Of a stretch of 64,000 bases of DNA, positions 35,260 through 45,231 are shown one piece after another. The DNA comes from Muscardinus avellanarius (lineage: Eukaryota; Chordata; Mammalia; Rodentia; Gliridae). The stretch is taken from contig OY726574.1 of NCBI GenBank assembly GCA_963383645.1, forward strand, positions 56,057,477 through 56,121,476, written 5' to 3'. Made by a program: the position numbers and the translations under genes. The first letter of the stretch is position 1. Each line of letters opens with the position of its first letter. A model generated the notes under the pieces. The model searched no databases. It saw only the letters and a program-made list of their open reading frames with translations, and was not told the DNA's origin.

Positions 35260-35808
35260 AAGGTTATAAACCAAATATATATAAAATGACCTTTAAATTT
35301 ATCTATTTATCTTTGACAGTGCTATTTTTATATAGTTTCAAGTAACTGTCTAGTGTCATTTTACTTCTTCCCAAAAAGACTCCCATTAGCATCTCTTGTA
35401 TTTCAGGTGTGCAAGTATCAAACTCCAACTTCTTTTGCTTGTTGGAGTTTAATGTTGCTCTTATAAGTAAATTACAGATTTGCCAGGTAAAAAGATCTTG
35501 GCTGTTTTTCCCTTTCTCAACCCTCTTAGTACACGTTATCTCATTCTTCTGGAATCTACTACAGTTTCTGAAAATAAATTTGCCAATATTCTTACTGAAT
35601 AAGTTAACAAATTACTGGTAACAAATTGTTTCTCTTTCTGCTTTTCCTCTTTCTCTCTGAGTTTTGCTTTTCACAGTTCGATTGTAGTTATGTCTTGCAA
35701 TGAATTTCCTGAATTTTTCCTTCTGTAATTCTTAGAGATTCTTGGAAATGAAAATTAATGCCTTTCATCAATTTTGTGAAGGTTTTGGCCATTATTTATT
35801 CAAGTGTG
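35260..35808 (-). mobile_element. Ancient L1M 5' region, left part (split element)
   Basis: From about 35400 the plus strand reads like the reversed L1M 5' region: TTTCACAGTTCGATTGTAG, TGTCTTGCAATGAATTTCC and GGTTTTGGCCATTATTTATTC. The consensus continues at 39705, so this copy was split by the younger L1 between. The left limit is approximate. Confidence 0.6.
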
Positions 35809-36099
35809 TTTTTTCACTTTTTTATGAAAATAAATAGTATACATTTAAACTGTGCTTGGTGCCCTTTCCCCCCACCATTGTTTTCCCTTCCCCCTCCCAA
35901 CAATGAGTGTCCAGGGTAACCATGCTATTTTCATACTTTTATACATATTTGGATATAGCTTCTCCATTAATCAACTTAAGCCTTCTTCCTCTCCTATCCT
36001 TCCATTCTAGCTTTGCTGAGATTTTCCTTCCATTACCTGGAGTCCCTCTGGTATCCCCAGTGCTCCCTAGTTTGGGCATATTAGGGAAAACATATGTTC

Positions 36100-36817
36100 C
36101 TTCTCTTTCTGTACTTGGCTGATCTCACTTAACATATTTTTATCCAGGACTTTCCATCTTTTTGTGAATGGCATGATTTCGTTCTTTAAAGCTGAATAGA
36201 ATTCCATTGTGTGTATTTCCTGTAATTTTGCAGTCCATTAATCTGTTGATGGAGACCTGGATTGGTTTCATATTTTGGCTATTATGAATTGTGCTGCTAT
36301 GAACATATATATTACTGTAGTTCTCTGATTTCAAACCTTTTGGAAAAATACCCAGGAGTGCTAAGCTGGATTATATGGTGGGTCTATTCCCAATTTTCTA
36401 AGGAATCTCCACACCGATCTCCATAGTGCCTGAACTAGTTTGCACTCCCACCAACAGTGTAAAAGAGTTCCTCTTTCCCCACATCCTCACCAGCATTTGT
36501 TGTCATTTGACTTCTTTATGCTTGCCATTCTAATTGGGGTTAGATGGAATCTCATTATAGTTTTGATTTGCATCTCCCTGATGGTTAATGATGTTGAACA
36601 TCTTTTCATGTTATCTATTGGCCATTTGTATCTCTTCTTTTTTGAAGTGTATATTCAGTTCAGTTGCCCATTTCTTGATTGGATTGTTTGTTTTGCTAGT
36701 GTAGAGTCTTTTGAGCTCGTTATATATTCTGGATATTAGCCCTCTATCAGAGTGGTAACTGGTAAAGATCTTCTCCCATTCTGTAGGCTTCCTTTTTAGG
36801 TTCTTGATGGTTTGCTT
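36100..36817 (-). pseudogene. L1 ORF2 C-terminal region, broken by stops
   Basis: This continues the ORF2 C-terminus after the stop at about 36818. Reversed segments encode a cysteine-containing [15 protein letters not shown] block near 36460 (the plus strand there reads CCCACCAACAGTGTAAAAG) and the YTMEYYSAIK-type block near 36200. Several frame breaks separate them. Known role of the region: RNA-binding tail of ORF2p. This copy is dead. Confidence 0.75.
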
Positions 36818-37483
36818 TCATGAGAAGAAACTTTTTAGTTTGATGCCATCCCACTTATTAATTCTTGCTTTAATTTCCTGCACTTTGGAGGTATTGAGAA
36901 ATTTACTACCTGTGCCTGTATGTTGGAGTGTTGAGCCTATGCTTTTGTCTAATAACGACACAGTCTCTGGTCTAATTTCTAAGTCTTCGATCCATCTCGA
37001 ATTGATTCCTGTGCATGTTGAGAGGTAAGGATTTAGTTTCATCTTTCTACAAATGGATAGCCAGTTCTCCCAGCACCATTTGTTGAAAAGGCTGTCTTTT
37101 CTCCAGTGTATGAATTTGGCCCCTTTGTCAAAGATAAATTGAATATAGGTATATGGGTTTGTTTCTGTATCTTCTATTCTGTTCCACTGGTCTATATGTT
37201 GGTTGTGCCAATACCATGCTATTTTTACTACTATCAATCTATAGTATAATTTGAAGTCTGGGATTGTGATGCCTCCTGCATGGTTCTTATTGCTGAAAAT
37301 TGCTTTGGCTATTCTGGTTCTTTTCTTTCTCCATATAAAAATCATGATTGATTTTTCTAGGTCTGTGAAGAATGTTGTTGGTATTTTAATGGAAATTGCA
37401 TTGAATCTATTTTGGCCATTTTGATGATATTTAAACCCTTTCGTCATATTGTAGATCAGGATTCGGAATTCCCCTTCTTGCAT
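36818..37483 (-). pseudogene. L1 ORF2 C-terminal third, open for 221 codons
   Basis: From about residue 23 the translation carries the ORF2p signature after the reverse transcriptase: [13 protein letters not shown], then [14 protein letters not shown], then [16 protein letters not shown]. The first about 22 residues are not ORF2. They come from an out-of-frame reading of the ORF1 start, joined by the internal deletion. The frame ends early after KLKSFFS, where the family normally continues. The family role is target-primed reverse transcription of L1 RNA. This fragment has no catalytic FADD motif or endonuclease domain. Confidence 0.9.
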
Positions 37484-37581
37484 TTCTTGTAGTCAGTATT
37501 CGTGATTTCCATTTTCTCTTCACTGTTCCTTGTTCTCATATTTTCAAGCTTCTCGGGCCTGTTTTTCTGATGTATTCCCAT
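37456..37581 (-). pseudogene. L1 ORF1 start, 41 codons then stop
   Basis: The frame starts MGIHQKNRPEKLENM, similar in position and style to mammalian L1 ORF1p N-termini (MGK.Q...). It stops at 37456-37458 around the deletion junction. The coiled coil, RRM and C-terminal domain are missing. The identification rests on order (5' UTR upstream, ORF2 downstream) more than on sequence. Confidence 0.6.
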
Positions 37582-37595
37582 TGTTTGTTGGTATT

Positions 37596-38066
37596 TGTCA
37601 GGTCCAGCCCATCAGCAGTGTGAATGAACAGGAAAATGAGTGCTGACGGCCCGAACAGAAACACACAAGCCAGGAGTCGAGTCAAGCAGGATCTCGTTTA
37701 TTTCTCTCAGGCAACCCAATTTAAAGCAAAAAACCACAAGGGAGATTTCCAACAGGAAACTATTCTAACCTATCAAGCTAAAGGTCACACTTGCATGTGT
37801 AAAGCACATAACTTGCAGCCAATCATTATCCAATGCACAAGGGGTTCATGAGTATGGAAGCATTATTTGAGCCAGTAAGGCTCAACATTACCAAATAAGG
37901 CTAGTGGGGGCAAGGAAAGTAGTTACACCCTCCATATCTGCTTGGCGCTACATGTTGCAGATTCATCGGAAGTTCTGTCAGGCGGTTGTGCAGACCCCAA
38001 CGCGCTCGGCACTATATGTAGCTGATTCATCGGAAGTTTTGTCAGGAAGTTGAGCAGACCCCAACA
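37596..38066 (-). mobile_element. ERV2-type solo LTR with 6-bp target duplication
   Basis: 471 bp, with TG...CA ends when read on the minus strand. GGTATT flanks it at 37590-37595 and 38067-38072. A minus-strand AATAAA lies at 37697-37702 (TTTATT on plus). The 6-bp duplication is typical of ERV2/IAP-like elements. It shares the R/U5 side and mid U3 with the LTR at 62821 but differs in distal U3, where it carries a 64-bp tandem repeat. No internal retroviral genes are present. Confidence 0.88.
37940..38066. repeat. 64-bp tandem duplication in the LTR U3
   Basis: Units at 37940-38003 and 38004-38066 both contain GATTCATCGGAAGTT and end GCAGACCCCAAC. This is the outer U3 on the minus strand, where retroviral enhancers lie. 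Confidence 0.9.
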
Positions 38067-38615
38067 GGTATTATACTTAGTCCAGTCTTAGTAGTAGGGA
38101 TTTAGAAGAGTCAGCAGGTAAGTAGTACTTTTCTAGTGGTGATGGTTGGGTGATGGTGGAGTAGCTATGGTGATGGGTGCAGAAGTCGGGTAAGGTAGAG
38201 GATATAATTAGTTTGGGGAAGAATTTAATTATAATAATGTAGTATCTGATTGAGAATGGCAAAAGGTTAGATAGTAGAACTCTTGTAGTTAGTAGAATAT
38301 TTAAGTATGCAGATAAGATAAATTTTGAGTGTTAAACAAAGAGATACAATTAAGGGACAAAGATAAAGTTTTGAGAGAAGAGAGTAGATAGGCTAGAGTG
38401 AAGAATTTTATAAAAGGACTGGGGGGAGAGCAAACAAACATGAATAAAGTAACAAGATACAAAGGCTAACAATTATATATCAAAAATAAATAATCACATC
38501 AACAAAAACAAAAATAAACAACCAAAAAAGAACAAAAAGGATTAAGAAAGAGAAAAAAGGATATAAATAAAATAAAATAAAACAACCTAGCAAACGTGTA
38601 AGACAACAATGTGAA

Positions 38616-38711
38616 ACAACCAAACAAACAAGAAACCCAAACAAAAGGGAAAAAAACCCAAAAACAACCAAACAAACAAGAAACCCAAATAAAAGAAAAA
38701 AAAACCCAAAA
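38616..38711. repeat. 48-bp tandem repeat in an A-rich part of the L1 5' UTR
   Basis: Two units share ACAACCAAACAAACAAG and AAACCCAAA, spaced 48 bp (38616 and 38664). On the L1 coding strand it is a T-rich, GTTT-rich tract. Confidence 0.85.
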
Positions 38712-40141
38712 AACAACAAGAAAAAAAGCATAAACAAAAAACAAACCATAAAAACACAGTCCTACTACTTTATGAATATGGGGTGGGCTGGTATAATATC
38801 GGAATGCCTGATTGCTTGTGGTAGCTTCTGTAGTATATTTCAATATATTTTATTTGCTCTGTACCCTATTATCAGCCTCTGAACCCACTCTCTGAGTGTT
38901 TGGGCCCCATTCTCTCCTCTGATAATGTTCAATGAGTTCTATTCAAGTCCCAGGTTCTGTGCAGTTCCAGCCTGTAGTCCGCACTAATGAATTCTTGGAG
39001 CGACCCCTTGTAGCCCTGTGCAGGTTTCACACCTTAAGCACCTTTCCTGTGTCTCTGGACTTTCTACTTGGACTAGCCCTCCTTGTCCCTTGGCGCACAA
39101 TGGACACACACAGTTATTGCCATGTTCGGTGGCACACACAAGGTGCACGCTGGGTCCCGTAGCTCATCTGGGCTCACACTCTTACCTGGCAGCTTAGTCT
39201 GGGGCTCTGGCAGGCTGGCTGCTCCTCTGGATACTGCTGCTTCTTTGTGCACGCATGGTTACCAGGTCCAGTTCTGGGTCCCTGAAGGTCTCCCTGTGCA
39301 GCTATGGGTACCACCTCTGGTGAGCAAATGGTGCCATTCAGGTGTTTGGGTGAGCTCACAGCTTACAATGTTGAAGATCTATGGCCACTTTCAAACTCTT
39401 GGGTTTTTTTTCTGAATTTCTTGGTGCGGCTGTGTCAAGAGTTGCTGTTTGGGCCAGTGGCCTGAGATGGCACCTGTGGCTGCCCACATCTGCAGCAAGA
39501 CCGTCGCTCACTCAGGCTCTTTTGCAGTCTTGCAGTGGAGCTCGCAGTTCAGAGTTACTGGATTCCTCCTGCCATAGTCCCTGGATCCAGTGGTGTCCTG
39601 GGAAACACAGACGCAGTAATTTTCAAAACCAGAAGCATGGGCAAGCTTGAATGAAGGCACGGACTGGGAGCTTAAACCACCATTTCATAAGTACCTCAAG
39701 TGTGCTTTATTCTCTGCACTCTTTTTCCTATTTCTTGGACTCCCATTATACTTATGTTGGTCTTTCTAATGGTTCACATGTTCTTTTGGCTGTTTTTTTT
39801 TTTTATAGTCATGTTCTTTCTGCTCTTCAGACGAGATCATTTCAACTGATCTATCTTCAAATTCACTGATTCTTTTTCTGCCTACTCAAATATATTGTTG
39901 ATACCATCTAGTAACTGTTTATTTTGGTTACTGTATGTTGAAACCATCTAGTAACTATTTCATTTCAGTTACTATAATTTATAGTTCTAGAATTTTTATT
40001 TGATTCTTTTTATAATTTATGCTTCTTTATTAGTATCTTCCATTTGTTCATGTGCTGTTTTCCAGGTTAACTTTTGTTCTTTGTCTACATTTATTTTAGC
40101 TAACCAAACATATTTTCCAAAGTTGCTTTAACATCTTCAGT

Positions 40142-40338
40142 AAGTTCTGAGTATTTGGCACATTCCTGTAATCTCAGTACTTGGAAGGCTGGGATTGAAG
40201 AATCACAGGTTCAAAGCCAGCCTCAGCAGCTTGGCCAGGCCTTCATCAACTTGGTGAGGCTTTATTTCAAATTAAAAATAAAGTAGGATTGGGACTGAAG
40301 AACAATAATCATATGCAACTAGGTTCAATCCTCAGCAA
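40142..40338 (+). mobile_element. B1-dID SINE within the old L1M
   Basis: CCTGTAATCTCAGTACTTGG, TTCAAAGCCAGCCTCAGCAG and GGTTCAATCCTCAGCAAC are visible. A (CA)n tail follows. Confidence 0.82.
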
Positions 40339-40340
40339 CA

Positions 40341-40388
<48 letters not shown>
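40339..40388 (+). repeat. (CA)n microsatellite at a SINE tail
   Basis: About 23 CA units directly 3' of the plus-strand SINE. Confidence 0.95.
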
Positions 40389-40392
<4 letters not shown>

Positions 40393-41014
40393 CTTTAGTT
40401 AATCCAGTGTCTATGCTTCTTCAGGACTATTTCTTTTTATTACTCATGTCAATGGTCCATGCTTTCCTGATTCTTTACATACTGCATTTGATGAAAACTA
40501 GACATTTTGAAGATTAGGATATGGTAGTAATTCTGAAAATTAGATTCTCCTTCACCTTACATTTTTGTTCATTGCTGTGGGAGCAGTTGTTTATTTAGTG
40601 AGTTTCCTAGACTTTCTTTTGTAGAGACTGTATGTTTTGTTGTATATGATCTCTAAAGTCACTGTTCCTTTAGTTTGTGGAAAGGTAGGTTTTAAAAGAA
40701 ATTTCTTTGAGTGTTTGAAGCCTCCAAAAATGGGAGGAGAGAAAAAGAACAACTGAATTTTGCAGCCCAGTTTTAAGGCACTCCTTCCACATTTAGCCAG
40801 GCCACCTACAACTCTGCTCTCACTATAATTTTCTGTTTGCACTGAGCCAAATGGTCAGATAGAAGCCAAAGCATAGATTCTCCTTAGCTCTTTTGTTGAC
40901 CATATATCCTGCTCTTGGAATGAGTGTGAATTTCCAAATTCTCTTGTAGAATTTAGCTTTAATCCATCAAAGAATCGTGCACAGGCTTTGCTATGTCTAT
41001 TTTTTTTTTGCTTT

Positions 41015-41570
41015 AACTGTTGTTGTTTTTATAATTTTGTACTATTTACCCAGATAGCAGCACATTGTTCATATAACTTTTAGTATTTTTAAGAAAGTAT
41101 CTTTTCCACTGAAAATACTTTCCAAGTTAGATAAAACAGAGGCAAGCATCTTACATCAGTCACTCAGATAGCCCCCAGGCAGGTCAAAACTGACAAAAAT
41201 TTCTTTGAGAATAAAGTCAGCTCTGTTCACTTCAGAATCAGGAACCAGGCTATTGTTTGGGAATGGAAGCCATGCTCTCAAACCCACTGCCAAGTCAAAA
41301 TGGGGATGAAACAAACACAAGTAAACATGCACCAAAGCTTGTTAGTTGTTCCTTTCTTTAATCAACATTTATTTGTTGCTATAAACCTTTAAATCTTTTT
41401 CAGACAAAATAAATTTTGATGATTTTTGCCTGAGAGAGAGAGGGGGGGGCTATTTTAACTGACATCAGGAACTTTTAAATTCATTGAATTAAACATTTCC
41501 TACTGTAGATATTCTCTGAGTATCATAAATAAAATTTGAAAATAACCACTATGCTTTTCTATATTAGTTT
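41015..41570. other. Stretch without recognised features
   Basis: No gene or clear repeat. A short GA/G run at about 41433-41450 is the only low-complexity feature. Confidence 0.5.
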
Positions 41571-41586
41571 TAAGACTTACAATTTT

Positions 41587-41769
41587 TTTGTGTGGTACTG
41601 GTGTTCCTGGAAGCCCTTCTATTTCCAAGCTACACACCCAGACCCAGTTTTGTATTTTTATTTGGAAATAGGGTCTCTTAAGCCAGCATGGCTGGCTTCG
41701 AACCTGCTTGATCCTCCTGTCTCCACCTCCCAAGCGCGGGGATTACAAGCGTGCCCCACCATGCCCGGC
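41587..41769 (-). mobile_element. Young-subtype B1-dID SINE
   Basis: Reversed element from GTGGTACTGGTGTTCCTGG to CACCATGCCCGGC. The flanks AAGACTTACAATTTT (from 41572) and AAGACTTAGAATTTT (from 41770) are a target duplication with one mismatch. Confidence 0.93.
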
Positions 41770-42010
41770 AAGACTTAGAATTTTATTCACCCTTTGATAT
41801 ATGTTCAAAAAAATTCTGAGTAAATGATTGTATTCCTTGTTGTATGTATTTCCCTCTAATTTATAAACCTAATTTAATTTTTTAAAAAGCTATCATTTCA
41901 TTTGTTTGAATTCTGGAAGTTCTTTTTTCAATACTATTTTTTTTGAAAGTTCATTTTATAATAGTAGGGCTAAGTATTTGAATAATTACTATACATTAAG
42001 TATCAGCACA

Positions 42011-42253
42011 AGCCTGGTGTGGTGGCACACATTTATAATCTCAGCATTTGGGAGGCTAAGACAGGAGGATTGTGGTTCGAAGCCAGACTCAGCTACTTAG
42101 TGAGGCCCCTTGAAACTCAGTGAGACCATGTTTCAAAATGAAAGATAAAAAATAAGGTTGGGGTTGTAGTTCAGAGGTAGAATGCCCCTGGGTTCCATCC
42201 TCAGTACTACAAAAAACAAAACAAAACTAACCAACCAACCAATAAACAAAAGG
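42011..42253 (+). mobile_element. B1-dID SINE, older full-length type, 9-bp target duplication
   Basis: The full dimer, AGCCTGGTGTGGTGGCACAC to CTCAGTACTAC, has an AAAAC/AACC-rich tail. ATCAGCACA flanks it at 42002-42010 and 42254-42262. It retains the full central segment (CTTAGTGAGGCCCC...CTCAGTGAGACC) that is lost in the young subtype. Confidence 0.93.
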
Positions 42254-42262
42254 ATCAGCACA

Positions 42263-44030
42263 TATTTTCTGAAGAGAGTCAGGTATTAAGGATTTTTATA
42301 GGCTTTGAAGACCATACGATGTCTAGTGCCTATTATTCAACTGTGCTGTGATTGTGCAAAAGAAGCCACAGAAAAACATAAATGAACAAATGAATGTAAT
42401 TCTCTTTTAGGAAAGCTTTATATGTAAAAATAAATGGCAGGCTGTTTGTGGCATTCTGATGGCACTTTTATGTTTCCTGTTATTACACATAGATGCCATT
42501 GTCTCCAGCCCAGTTGACATATTAGTCCTGGCAATTCACTGTAGCAATTTCTTTAAATGGAGAAACAAAGAAAAACTTGCATCAATCCTCCCTCCCTGTT
42601 CTATTTAGTAATTTTGACGCAAATTTTCTCTTACTTGGTCTTTGGACACAAGAGAATTTAGGAATAAAGTTGCAGAATACAGAAAGGTGGAAGTATGGGC
42701 ATGAATATTTATTTTAAGCCAAATAAAATAGGGCACAAGAGGAAGGGGCCCCTGAAAGAGAGTAACCATCAAAGCTCTCGGAAGTCAAGCTTTTATCCTA
42801 TCTTGTGGCAACACAATTTGTTCCCTTGTGATTGGTCTGATTTGGATTCTGGGACCCAGTGCTCTCACTTTTACATCAGAATTGTCCCCTTCAATTGAAG
42901 TTGGAAGCCAAAGGGCAGCCTATCTCACATTTCATCAAAGAGAAACACTCCTGCTTTATTGAACTATAAAGTATAATGCTGTTTATCTTTTGTAGAAATT
43001 TATTCTGAAAAGCTTCCATTAAGTTGTACTAATGTGAAACTTGAGACTAATTAATTGATGTAGAGCCTATCCATAAAAATTCACAGAAAAAGTTTACATG
43101 CGATAAAACTTTTAATCTTTATATATTTTAAAGCATTTTAGAATTATATATAAATTCTACCAATTATACCTTACCTATATATGCAAGGGAGCAAGTAGAA
43201 TGGGAAGCAAATATTGTGACTCTCATTACAGTGCACCAATAAAATATATTAAATAAATTTAAATTTTTTCAGACTGAGGTCTAATGTAAACATTGTTATG
43301 CTTGTTTCTAAGAGTAAAAAAGTACAATTTCAAAAATTTTGAGACTAAATTTGATTCTTATTAATGAATCTGGATATTTTGAAACAAATTTCTGAAACAA
43401 ATTCATCATAGACTACAAGAATTCAATATAATCTGAAAGAGATAATTTTGCAGATTATATACATATATACCTACTGATGTCTACTCAAGTTCAAAACTCA
43501 TAGTATTTTAGAGGACAAGCCACAGGGTATTTAAATTTTGGTTTTATACAAATTAATGTTAGAAGTTTAATGTTTTTAATTTTTTTCACTTCTAGGAAAC
43601 CAGATGATTTTTTTCTGAAAATTCCTCAAAATATAAGATATGTGGTTTCTATGTCAAAACAAATTAGAAGAGTATACATTACATCTACAGATACACAATA
43701 GAAGTTAAGGTTAAAGCTTCCAGCAGGACTTCTTTTAGTACAAAAAGCATCATCGGTAAGAGTGTGACTACTCATACCAGTTATTCCCTGTGATGTGTTT
43801 GAAGTTGTGCATGGTAGAAAATTATATTACTGAACCACAATCCTTATTCTGTTTTCCCTATTAACAGCACAGTTAGTGGCCTTCAGATCTCTACATTCAC
43901 CAAACTATCTTTTGAGAAGTCTTTTATCCCACTACAAAGAACAGATAAAACAAGGAAAGAAACATATTCCACAGCCTTTAATTGAAAATGCTCTAGCATT
44001 TGAGAAACAAGAATGTCTTTCTTGAATTGA
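42263..44030. other. Repeat-poor AT-rich block
   Basis: No transposon recognised. About 42420-42560 is less AT-rich than its surroundings and could be conserved non-coding DNA (inference only). The 67-codon frame at 42695 is unsupported. Confidence 0.4.
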
Positions 44031-44032
44031 TC

Positions 44033-44060
44033 TATTATTATTATTATTATTATTATTGTT
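44033..44060 (+). repeat. (ATT)n microsatellite
   Basis: About nine ATT units not linked to a SINE. The poly-Ile frame is an artefact. Confidence 0.9.
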
Positions 44061-44134
44061 ATCATTATCAATTTTTCAATAATTCTTCTCCACCATCCAT
44101 CTCCAAAACAGGCTCTGCCAATTGAAAATTTTAA

Positions 44135-44745
44135 GACTTTTTTCATATATGTTTATTGGTGCATTGAAATTATATATCACAGTGAGGTCCAAAGTGATAC
44201 AGATATGCATGCACAGAGCATTTTATGCGTTTCCCTATGAATTCTATTCCACTTTGCCCTGCCTCCCTGTAAAGACTAGGGAGATTGATAGTAATACTTT
44301 CATATATGAATGTAGCATTATTTCAATTATTTCCTTCTTCAACTCTCCCTTTCACCCTCCCTGCCTCCTTCCCCAGTCTCATTCAACTGTTCTTTTTCCT
44401 CATTAACCTCAAATCCCATTTGTTTCTGATTTTCTAACTTTCACATAAGAGTTAAAACATAATTCTTGATTTTCTGAGCCTGGCTGATTTCATTTAGTAT
44501 AATATTCTCTAGTTCTACCGATTTTCCTAGAAATGAAATAATTTTGTTCTATATGGAAGAGTAAAATTCATTTGTAAACATTTTTTATCCATTCATCTCT
44601 TCATGGACACGTAGGTTAGTTCAATAATTTGTTGTGAATTATGCTGCTATAAACATGTTTCACTATAGTATTCTAACTTCTAATTCTTTTGGAAAAGTAC
44701 CAAGCAGTTTATAGATGGGTCACTTTTATCATATAATGGTAAGTT
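44135..44745 (-). mobile_element. LINE-1 3' end fragment
   Basis: The plus strand begins with the reversed L1 3' end (GTTTATTGGTGCATTGAAAT), then a C/T-rich 3' UTR, then the ORF2 terminal region (AATATTCTCTAGTTCTACCG, GAATTATGCTGCTATAAAC). Frames are broken. Confidence 0.75.
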
Positions 44746-44795
44746 AAACAAACACAACTTAATCGTTCAGTTTTCTATTGAAGAATACAAAAAGC

Positions 44796-45223
44796 CACCT
44801 GGCATCGTGGCACATGCCTGTAATCCCAATACTTGGGAAGATGAGATGGGAGGATTACAGGTTCAAGGCCAGCCTCCGCAACTTTAATAAAGCTCTCACC
44901 AACTTAGCAAGACATGGTTTCAAATTAAAATAATATAATAGTTTGGGAATAATGTCAAACACCTGTGATCCCAGTACTTGAGAGATTGATACAAGAGGAT
45001 TGCAGGTTCGAGGACAGCTTTAGCAAGTAGTGAGAACCTCATCAATCTAGCACGATCCTGTTTCATTATAAAAATTAAATTGGGCTGGGAGTCTAGCTAG
45101 GAGTTAGACCACCTCTGTGCTCAATCCTGAGTATAAATAATAAAGTAAAATAAAATAAGGTTGGGGTATAGCTTGGACTTACAATTTCCCTGGGCTCATT
45201 TCTGAGAACCAAAATAAATGACA
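44796..45223 (+). mobile_element. Two or more joined B1-dID SINE units
   Basis: B1 halves begin near 44796 (GGCATCGTGGCACATGCC) and near 44955 (CACCTGTGATCCCAGTAC). ID halves lie near 45080 (GGGCTGGGAGTCTAGC) and near 45160 (GGTTGGGGTATAGCTTGG). The pattern is B1, short ID start, B1, ID, ID, so this is a nested or tandem composite. Confidence 0.75.
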
Positions 45224-45231
45224 GAATGCAT

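Larger units (their letters stand above)
35809..39695 (-). mobile_element. LINE-1 insertion with both ends but a large internal deletion, itself split by a solo LTR
   Basis: Flanking TCAAGTGTG copies at 35800-35808 and 39696-39704 are the target duplication. On the minus strand the order is: 5' UTR (39695 to about 38073), solo LTR, ORF1 start (37581), a junction near 37440, the last third of ORF2, 3' UTR, and a short A-rich end at 35809. Most of ORF1, the endonuclease and the reverse transcriptase core are missing. Without the LTR and its 6-bp duplication about 3.4 kb of L1 remains, against 6-7 kb for a complete element. It cannot code for active proteins. Confidence 0.85.
39705..41010 (-). 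mobile_element. Ancient L1M 5' region, right part (split element)
   Basis: The plus strand continues the reversed L1M order: TTGGACTCCCATTATACTTATG, TTTCAACTGATCTATCTTC, CAAATTCACTGATTCTTTTTC, then a block near 40460-40520 about a gene-free 5' UTR. A SINE and (CA)n interrupt it at 40142-40388. The right limit is approximate. Confidence 0.6.

Noticed and set aside
38480..38843. Minus-strand frames of 89 and 114 codons rich in Phe, Leu and Val that look like membrane proteins
   Set aside because: They translate the T-rich, GTTT-rich part of the L1 5' UTR with its 48-bp repeat. Composition alone gives the hydrophobic look.
39083..39415. 110-codon plus-strand frame in a locally GC-richer segment, considered as an exon
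   Set aside because: It is antisense to the L1 5' UTR between the insertion's target duplications. The GC content is typical of L1 promoters.
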